A stretch of 64,000 nucleotides of DNA from Roridomyces roridus (taxonomy: Eukaryota; Basidiomycota; Agaricomycetes; Agaricales; Mycenaceae): the NCBI GenBank assembly GCA_029378245.1, contig JARKIF010000012.1:434001-498000 (forward strand). Direction: 5' to 3'. The notes below the pieces were generated by a model, which was not told the DNA's origin, ran no database searches, and saw only the letters and a list, made by a program, of their open reading frames with translations. A program made the position numbers and the translations under genes. Shown here one piece after another: positions 56,937 through 64,000 of this stretch. Each line of letters opens with the position of its first letter. Position 1 is the first letter of the stretch.

Positions 56937-58003
56937 TCAAGCCTTGCGCGAGTCGGTATCGACAGACTGGACGAGGGCCGCGGCTTTCGCAGAACGCGGC
57001 GTGATAGTACATTTGAACGGCAGGGGCTCACTAAAGCAGATGAAATCAAGCCGAACAACCAGCTTCGAGAAATTTCGCATACCTGACTATAGACGAGGTG
57101 TATTCATAGGTCGGCTCTGCGTCCACGGCTTTCTTTATATCAAAGGTAGCGAGCAATGAGGCCACCGTGATCCAAATCGACGAAGTGGCCATGTGCCGTC
57201 CGGGACATTGCCTGAAAACAAAGTAATAACACACATTGAGAAGGACAAGGGAAGAAAGTATTATACCGGCGTCCAAATCCAAAGGCGACTTCTGGGTCTC
57301 GTACAGCGGGATCGGGTTGGCCGTTTGGCAGGAGGAAGCGTTCAGGCTTGAAAGCGTGAGGATCGGGGTACACCGTCTCGTCGTGTAGAAGGCCCCTGTC
57401 AATGTACACGAGTTCAATGGACGCACAGGCTCCCGCTGGACGTCATACCATGCGTTCCCAATGATAGCGGACCCGGCAGGAATCCTATAGCCACGATATT
57501 CGTCTTCGACGGTAAGCAGACGAGGAACAGCTGAAGATATGAGACGTCAGGGTCGGAGAACAAAAAATCTACGAACCCAACGGCGTCACGTTCTTCCATC
57601 TCAACACCTCTTTCACGAGAGCAGTCACATACGGTAGCAAGTCCCGATCTTCGAATGAGGGAAGTGCTTCGCTGCCTACGACAGAGTCGATTTCCGCTTG
57701 GGCCTTCGCTTGCGCGTCGGGATTTGCGAGCATGGCGAGAAGGAAGGTACGCAGACTAGAAACAGTGGTATCTGCGCTGGCAACGTACATTGTTCCGGCT
57801 GTGTCTCGTATGTGGTGCTCTTGGTAGAATACGGGCTCGGTCGCGTCATTGGAGGCATTCAGGGCGTCTGCGGTGAATGATGGTGGGGCAATGCCGAGTT
57901 CCTGGTGTTCTTTTTGTGCATGGATTGTTAGAAATGATACGGAGGACGGACCATCTGGCGTTTAGTCTCCTCGAAAGGAGTCTCGATCAAACCGGTGGAC
58001 AGT

Positions 58004-58683
58004 CACTGCATTCCGAGGGCTGGTAGGCACAGGGTCTGCCTAGTGGTGTAGGCAGAGGTAGGCACACTTGAGATAAACTCAGCTGAGTTGCATGAGTATA
58101 CCTGTGCCTACGTAGTCGTGGCTCAGTTCTGTGGTTGTACGCGCCCCCCGACGTGTAAGGCGGGCTCCAGCAAGGCCATGGTGAGTTGACAGAACATGAG
58201 AAATGCGTTTGATATGCATCTGACTTGCCATGGGAGCCATCACGGCGACCTGAACTCGGCGACATCCCGCTTTCTTCAGTCCAACCCTCATGGCTGGGAT
58301 ACCTTCCGATACTCCGAACCTCAACAGCAAGAACATTTTCTGGCAGCGCGACGAGGACGCCGAAGATCAGCTCGCGCCGACGCAAATCATGAATTAACTT
58401 TCAAGATTCACACAGGCGACATGTGTCTATTAAGTATGGCTCGGTTTGGGCTCGGTGGTCGAGGCGCGGGCGATTGGGGAGGTTGGATGAGGAGGCCAGA
58501 GGGAAACACAGCTGGCACTTGGGTGCCGACCGATGTAGGCACAGTGTAGGCAGAGGGTAGGCACAGCTAGGCAGAGTTTCGACGAACTCACCTAGGCACA
58601 GCCCAAAATGGTGTGCCTAATGGGGTAGGCACACGTGGGCACAGCTACACACAGCCTTGCCTACACGGGTGCGGAATGCAGTG
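58004..58683. mobile_element. Non-autonomous CACTA (CMC/EnSpm-type) element, 680 bp
   Basis: Ends: left cactgcattccg (58004-58015) and right cggaatgcagtg (58672-58683), an exact 12-bp terminal inverted repeat beginning CACTG. Flanked by a 3-bp target duplication agt (58001-58003 and 58684-58686), the length diagnostic of CACTA elements. Subterminal regions carry many copies of gtaggca / ggcacag in both orientations (58022-58075 and 58531-58660), another hallmark. Taking out the element and one agt leaves the P450 frame as WRKLSTGLIETPFEETKRQM, so the insertion is precise. The interior (58130-58520) encodes nothing recognisable. Confidence 0.93.
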
Positions 58684-59361
58684 AGTTTCCGCCATTCTCG
58701 AGCCTTTCGCTTGAAGCCAGCACCAGGGAACCAGGTTGGGATGTATTTCAGAATGGGGAAAGTGTCCTGGTGAGAGAGTGAACATGCGCCTGATATAATA
58801 TTCATAGGCGACTCACGACGAGATACAGTCCCGGTACCAGAGCCGCGGCGAATGCGTGGACCGCACGCTGTGCCAATGTAATGAAAGGATCTTCCGACGG
58901 CAGTACGTCAATGCCGTATGTAAATGACATTGAGATTTCTCCAGCCATTCTGAGATGTCAGCCATGAGCAGGAAAGAAGGAATTTTCGGCCAGTATGCAC
59001 GCACTGCCCGAAGTGTGCGGAGAAGGCCTCGGGGTTTCGGAGCAGGCTTTTGAGGAGCTTGTGAGTGGCGAGTTGTTCATGTGGCTCGTATTTACGCGAG
59101 GCCTTGAGCTGAGCGCTTGTTTTGCAAGACGGCGGTGAATCCGCCTAAACAACATTGAAAACAGATTGGGTTGATCAGATGGTGAGCTCACCATTCCTCC
59201 CCTACATTCAACTCAGTCGCCACTTTTGCGATGTTCGAAAGACTCACCATATTTCAGGATTCCTGTAAAACATATTAGATCAGACACCACTGTTCAAAGT
59301 ATGCAAACCAATAAGGAAGTCCCAGCCCATCGTGAGAGAATCCCTGGAGTTTATTTTGAGG

Positions 59362-59395
59362 TTCAATTCCGCCGCGGAATTTGCGCGGAATTGAA
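59362..59395. repeat. 11-bp inverted repeat inside a P450 C intron
   Basis: ttcaattccgc (59362-59372) and gcggaattgaa (59385-59395) are exact reverse complements with a 12-nt spacer that itself repeats ccgcggaat. It occupies the intron before the DSL exon; the same intron in copy B lacks it. Confidence 0.65.
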
Positions 59396-59722
59396 TTTAC
59401 CTGTCCGAGTAGATCGCAGAGCGCTTCTCAAAGAGGGCGTCCGTAGCGTCGAATGAACCCAGGATGATGACAGATTTGCCCAAGACGTTAAGATGGATAA
59501 TGTCCGAGTCTGACTAGACAGTCACCGGCGGTTCCGGAGCAAGCGACGTAACTCACTGTACTCTTTGCACCATCTTGCGCAGGTTTCCCACTGAAACGTC
59601 GCCGGCAGGTCAAATAGGTTGCCGACGATGGGGAGCTTTGGAGGGCCTGGAGGCAGAGGGAGCTTGGGGCGTCGCCGGCTGGCAAGTAAAGCCACGAGAA
59701 CGGGTACTAGGGCTGCAAGAAT

Positions 59723-59884
59723 AAGGGCTGGTGTAGACATTGTACGGCGAACGACGGGGCCGGGAAGAGTGGAGCTTAAGTTAAATCCGGCTCGTAACTA
59801 GAGCCCCAAGGAAAAGGGCAGGCTAAGGGCAGGCGTAGACATATGCAGTACGGCGAAGGACGGGCCCGGGAGGAGCGGAGCTTA
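59723..59884. repeat. Duplicated promoter-proximal segment of P450 C
   Basis: Two direct copies at about 59723-59779 and 59824-59884 share aaggg(c)tgg.gtagacat, gtacggcgaa.gacggg, ccggga.gag.ggagctta. The left copy includes the start codon of P450 C (59740); the right copy lies upstream of it. Confidence 0.65.
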
Positions 59885-60277
59885 GGAGAGCACAATAATA
59901 GGGTGTCCGTAATACGGTATTTCCGAACTTACTTAGAAGGTTATGCAGGTTTACGGCGACCAGCCCGAGGAGAACATAGGACGCCTTCTCCGACGGCGCA
60001 ATTGTGTGAAGTAGACTCGAAGACAGAGCATGTTGAGTGCATGATGATGACGTGGTTTGAGGCAGCCGTGTTTGGCGCCACCGGGAGTGACTGGGGCGTC
60101 ACGATGCCGCATCGGGCCGATGTTTGTCTGGTTCGGCCGTCAAAAGCAACCGGAAACAACGGTGAGTTGTAGCCAACGTTGAACCAACTGTACATGAAGA
60201 GTGCAGTTGTGGATACAGATTCTTACAGAAGATGAAATTTCGAGCAAAATATTACGTCCAAGTAGAAGTCGCGTAGC
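59885..60277. other. Spacer between P450 C and P450 D
   Basis: About 390 bp upstream of copy C and downstream of copy D with no supported gene; short frames have no recognised motif. Confidence 0.4.
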
Positions 60278-62399
60278 TCACTGCTCCTCCGTCTTGATCA
60301 GTGCCGCTGCCCTAATCGAGCGCGGCTTTATAGAGCTTTTGAACGGGAGCGGCGTACTATCGATAGAATCAGAGAACGGTCATTCCAGGAACGACGATCC
60401 CACTCACTTGACAACTCCCGAGGCATATTCATAAGACGGCTCGATGATCTTGCCCTCCTCGTCAACGGCTTTAGTTATATCGAACGCCGCCAATATAGAG
60501 GCGATGGTTATCCACATCGACGAATCGGCCATGTGTCTCCCAGGGCATCGGCGCCGTCCGAAACCAAATGCAGCTTCAGGATCTCTTGCAGAAGGATCAA
60601 GTTGGCCGTTCAACAGGAAACGCTCCGGCTTGAAAGTATGCGGATCAGGATATACGGTCTAGCCCAAATATTAGCTCCAGAGAAACGCTGAGGTCGTCAA
60701 ATGAAATTTAAACCTCGTCATGAAGGAGAGCCCTGGGAAGTTACATACCGGTCATCAGCGACTCGGAACAAATCCAGAGGAAAAATGCGACTCACCAAGC
60801 GTTACCCACAACCACGGAGCCTGCAGGAATCCTGTAACCACGGTATTCATCTTCAACGGAGAGGCGGTGCGGTACCGCTGGAGGATTAGAGTCAGAACAG
60901 GACCGACAGCCCTCAAATATAAGGCGACACACCAAACGGCGTCACATTCTTCCAGCGCAGGACCTCCTTGACAATAGCAGAAACGTAAGGGAGCGAATCT
61001 CTGTCTTCAAAGGTCGGCAGAGCGTCGCCATGGGTAACCGAGTCGATTTCAGCCTGCGCTTTCTTTTGTGCCTCTGGATTAGCGAGCATAGCGAGGACAA
61101 AAGTCCCAAGAGCGGAAACTGTCGTATCCGCCCCTCCAACAAAACTGGTCGCCGCTGTTGCCTGGACATGGTGCTCCTGATAGAAAGCAGGATCTCCGGC
61201 ATCGACATCTTTGAGCGCGTTCAAGCTGTCTGACGTGAACGAAGATGGAGAGATTCCAGCGTCCTGTCAACATGTCAGTCAACAGGGGGAAAAAAAAGGT
61301 ACAAGTAGCGCGGCGGTTTCCGACATACCATCTGTCGCTTGGTCTCCATGAACGGAAGTTCCATCATACCGCGCGACAGTTTCCGCCACTCTCTAGCTTG
61401 GCGCTTGAATCCAGCTCCGGGAAACCAAGTTGGGATATGTTTCAATATCGGGAACGAGTCCTGTCAGAGTCATTAAAGATTCTCTATCTCAAGCATGGAC
61501 TTACAACAAGGTATAGTCCCGGCACGGCGGCCGTGACTAGAGTATGAATAGCGCGATGAGCCAGCGTAACATACGGATCGTTGGTCGGCTGGACATCAAT
61601 CCCATACGTGAAAGAGATGATGAGCTCTCCAGCCATCCTGAGTGGGTTGATGAGCACGAAATGCTTTGGGGAAAACATGTACGCACTGCCGGAAAAGGCC
61701 CAAAAACTCATCTGGGGTGTCGAGCAAACGCTTGAGAAGTTTACGGCTCGCAAGTAACTCGTGTGGCTCATATTTTTTGGAGGCCTTCAGGTTAAACGCC
61801 TGGTTGAAAATCCGTCGATGAATTCGCCTAGAAGCATATGAACGTCCGACCCAAAACAAAAAATCAGTCGTGCGCACCATTCGTCGCCTGAGGTTCATGT
61901 CAACTTGATTTGGTTCGGTCAAAAGTGTTCTTACCGTATCTCATGAATGCTGCACGCTGGTGAGCCCCTGTTTAATTTGTAGTAGGACAACATGCGCACC
62001 GATATTAAAGTCCCATCCCATCAAATCGAAAAGCATCGGAAAGCTATCCCTGTCTGAATAGATCGAAGAACGCTGCTCCAAAAGGGCTTCTGTGGCCTCA
62101 ACTGTGCAAAGCACAACAAGGATTTGCCAGCGAGGTCGAGGTGAATAACGTCTGAATCTGCACTCCAGAGTCAACGCTGGAACTTCCGAATGACGATGCG
62201 ACGTACCGTATTCCTTGCTCCATCTCGCATACGTTTCCCACTGGTATTTTGCTGGCACATCGAATAGGTTACCGACCAGCGGGAGTTTCTTGGGCCCTGG
62301 AGGCAGAGGCAGACGCGAGCGTTTGCGCCGGATGTTGCGCGCGTGCCACAGCGCCGCAGCCAACAGAAGACCGCCGAATACGAATTCTGAGGTGGACAT
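60278..62399 (-). CDS. Cytochrome P450 copy D
   Basis: Start MSTSEFVFGGLLLAAALWHA, membrane anchor plus hinge RLPLPPGPKKLPLVGNLFDV. Other segments: YQWETYARWSKEY, DSDVIHLDLAGKS, EATEALLEQRSSIYSD, SFPMLFDLMGWDFNIGA, RIHRRIFNQAFNLKASKKYE, helix I FVGGADTTVSALGTFVLAML, K-helix VKEVLRWKNVTPFG, haem loop AFGFGRRRCPGRHMADSSMW and C-terminus IKPRSIRAAALIKTEEQ. The haem-loop intron of copies A-C is absent here. One frame break after LAGKS (GG at 62120-62121 on plus; a third G would restore LVVLCTVEATEALLEQRSSI) is likely a base-calling error or a recent mutation. Otherwise complete. Same family as copies A-C; substrate unknown. Confidence 0.8.
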
Positions 62400-64000
62400 G
62401 GAGAAGTGAAAGAGGGGGCTTCAAGAGGCTTTAAGTCAAGACGTGGAACAGCGAGAATGCTGTTTCGACGAATGAGAGTCGCCCCTTTCGTAAATTTAGA
62501 CGACGTCCGGTTGCTTTACAAGGAGATCCGATGTATAGATTCGAGGAGCCTCGTGCGAAGAATGAGAAAAATTGAAGAGGTTGCCCACGGTGCGACTTGG
62601 CGACCTGTTCTTTGGGGGAACCCGCACCCGCTTGGGTATGCCCATCGCCAAACGCTGCTTGAAACAGATTTCTCGACTGCGCAGTACCGCGAGTTGTCTG
62701 TGCGCGTCCCGGCGTTATGGCATCGAAATCGGGTCGCTTCCATCTTACAAATGCACATGGTTAGTATTGTATGGAGCCAGGATATTGCAGCTGAGCCACA
62801 ACCTCGGACGGGGAGCGACGTCTCGGAGAGCCGCACGAGATTGAAGGGAAGACCCAGGTCGTACAGTAGCCGAGCTAATGCTAAAAACTTGGCAATCGGA
62901 AGATACCGAGACGTGGCATACACATTACCATACCCGCATACGATGAACCCGACACTGAAGCCGACTTCCACATCCGTCCCTCTCTCTACTGGCGCCTTCC
63001 TCCTTTCCATTGACGACGACGACGACACCCTACATCTTCACTCCAGCGCTCGCCGACACGGCCCGCTCTTTGTCCCCGCCACGCCCGCCCCTCGCCCATG
63101 CTCAGCCCCGCCGTCGCTTCGCTACCCGCCACGCCCGACACCCACACTTCTCTCGAAGATTCGCGCCGATGAACGACCAGCTTTCACTGGACCACGCTCA
63201 TCGCCCTCGCCCATCGCCTCCTCATCCTACCCTGTCAGCTGTCACTCCCTCCTCACATACGCCGCCCACGAGGCTCACGCCACGCCGTGACGCCCATGCC
63301 CACCCCCACGCCGTCCTCACTCGCTTCGCTGCCCATTGCACGAGTTCGAACGCTACACGCCACTGCGCTGCCAGTATGCACTCGTGGAAGGATGGGAGGC
63401 GGGCACCGCGCAGCGGGCGAGGCAGGCAGGGCAGGGGTAGGCGTGAGCGTCGTGCATCTTTAGGCTGAGTTTCCGCCCTTCGTGGGAGAGAACCCGGGCA
63501 ATTCGACGTCTGTATATTTAATTCACGCTGTATACTATGTGCGACCCTGGCGAGCAATACGATGACCATCCTTTTTTCCTTGCGAGGGACTTGTCGACGA
63601 ATTTTGTTTCAGGAGCCGAATGATGTGACTCGGCGCCGGCCGTTGATGCTGTCTTATGTCATTGTTTGGCTGAAAGTTGGTTCATTTCCGGATCGGGAAA
63701 TCGTGATGCGTTCCAACACTTCCAATATTCGCTTCTGTGAAGAGCAAACCGGAAGCGATGTCACGGTCACTGGTCGTCAGACTCGTCACTGATTTCGTTT
63801 CGGATCAAAAGGCCCTTTCTCTCTTGCAACGATGCACTGACTCTGGAGTCGGCCTTATACATTCTTCCATCGGTCATTCCACGAACAATCAAGCAGTTTG
63901 AGACCGATGGTAGTCGACGGACGCCGTCCTGACTGACAACTATTCACTCGTGCCCCTGCAACTTCTCCCGCAGTTACGTTGGACCTGAAGTGCGCACTAC
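62400..64000. other. Right-hand end: no supported gene
   Basis: About 1.6 kb. A Pro/Arg/His-rich, compositionally biased stretch lies at about 63000-63470. A 170-codon minus-strand frame (62516-63028) and a plus-strand frame (62406-63290) overlap each other but show no domain, splice pattern or start context. The promoter of P450 D is expected just right of 62400. Confidence 0.4.

Larger units (their letters stand above)
56937..59740 (-). pseudogene. Cytochrome P450 copy C, interrupted by a CACTA-type element
   Basis: Start MSTPALILAALVPVLVALLA with hinge KLPLPPGPPKLPIVGNLFDL. The body includes HLNVLGKSVIILGSFDATDA, KRSAIYSDR, RIHRRLAKQALS, WFPGAGFKRKAREWRKL, helix I MYVASADTTVSSLRTFLLAM, K-helix VKEVLRWKNVTPLG, FGFGRR, CPGRHMATSSIWITVASLLA and C-terminus ITPRSAKAAALVQSVDTDSR, KA. 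Three defects: a 680-bp transposon at 58004-58683 within the WRKL.STGLIETPF exon, a missing base in a T pair at 59107 (after QALS), and an in-frame loss of about five residues in the DSLTMGWDF region (siblings have a longer MVNDLMGW). The transposon alone is enough to disable it. Its final exon stop is at 56937-56939. Confidence 0.88.

Noticed and set aside
62516..63028. 170-codon minus-strand frame starting MSSSSSMERRKAPVERGTDV
   Set aside because: No recognised motif, no splice partners, overlaps another long frame on the plus strand in biased sequence; probably chance.
1..64000. tRNA, rRNA, CRISPR array or bacterial-type operon signals
   Set aside because: No cloverleaf with a convincing T-arm, no rRNA core sequence, and no regularly spaced repeats were seen.

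Overview
This window looks like nuclear DNA of a mushroom-forming basidiomycete (Agaricomycetes). The evidence is gene-dense DNA on both strands, many introns of about 45-60 bp, a laccase-type multicopper oxidase, an A-PCP-R adenylate-forming reductase, a tandem P450 family with PPGP / ADTT / FGFGRR-CPGRH motifs, expanded F-box genes and cut-and-paste DNA transposons. All calls were made by reading translations and splice signals; no database search was run.

Layout. 0-5.5 kb: the 5' end of calcineurin A (minus) beside three plus-strand single-pass membrane proteins. Two of these, and a fourth protein at 20.7-21.6 kb, share an unusual juxtamembrane motif (DRR.WERTHE.IA). 5.5-11.9 kb: gene-poor, with a candidate terminal-inverted-repeat element (6.87-8.54 kb). 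11.9-20.4 kb: housekeeping block with a hypothetical protein, MMS19, a MidA/NDUFAF7-like methyltransferase and a METTL13-like methyltransferase. 22.7-32 kb: F-box gene, a stray P450 3' fragment, a GH18 enzyme, two surface-type membrane proteins and the mRNA capping guanylyltransferase. 33.8-40.1 kb: a laccase-like gene whose last intron carries a complete 3.5 kb Mutator-like element (MULE); its 11-bp target duplication includes the splice acceptor. 40.3-47.1 kb: MsrB and tropomyosin bracket a head-to-tail duplication of F-box genes, with a fused tropomyosin/MsrB remnant at the junction and a 0.5 kb Mutator-type MITE inside one F-box gene. 47.5-62.4 kb: an adenylate-forming reductase with four related P450 copies. 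One is 5'-truncated, one is split by a 680-bp CACTA-type element, and two look more complete. The rest to 64 kb shows no convincing gene.

How the genes relate. The reductase plus P450s form a plausible small secondary-metabolism locus (reduction of an activated carboxylic acid, then oxidation). The other genes are mainly unlinked housekeeping functions. Three structurally different DNA transposons have inserted into genes with readable target duplications, so this is an unusually clear record of recent transposition and tandem duplication.

Caution. Several conserved genes (MMS19, the MidA-like protein, the laccase, P450s and a membrane protein) are each broken by a single base located in a short homopolymer run. 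I read most of these as possible consensus-length errors in the assembly rather than real pseudogenes, and have marked each one.
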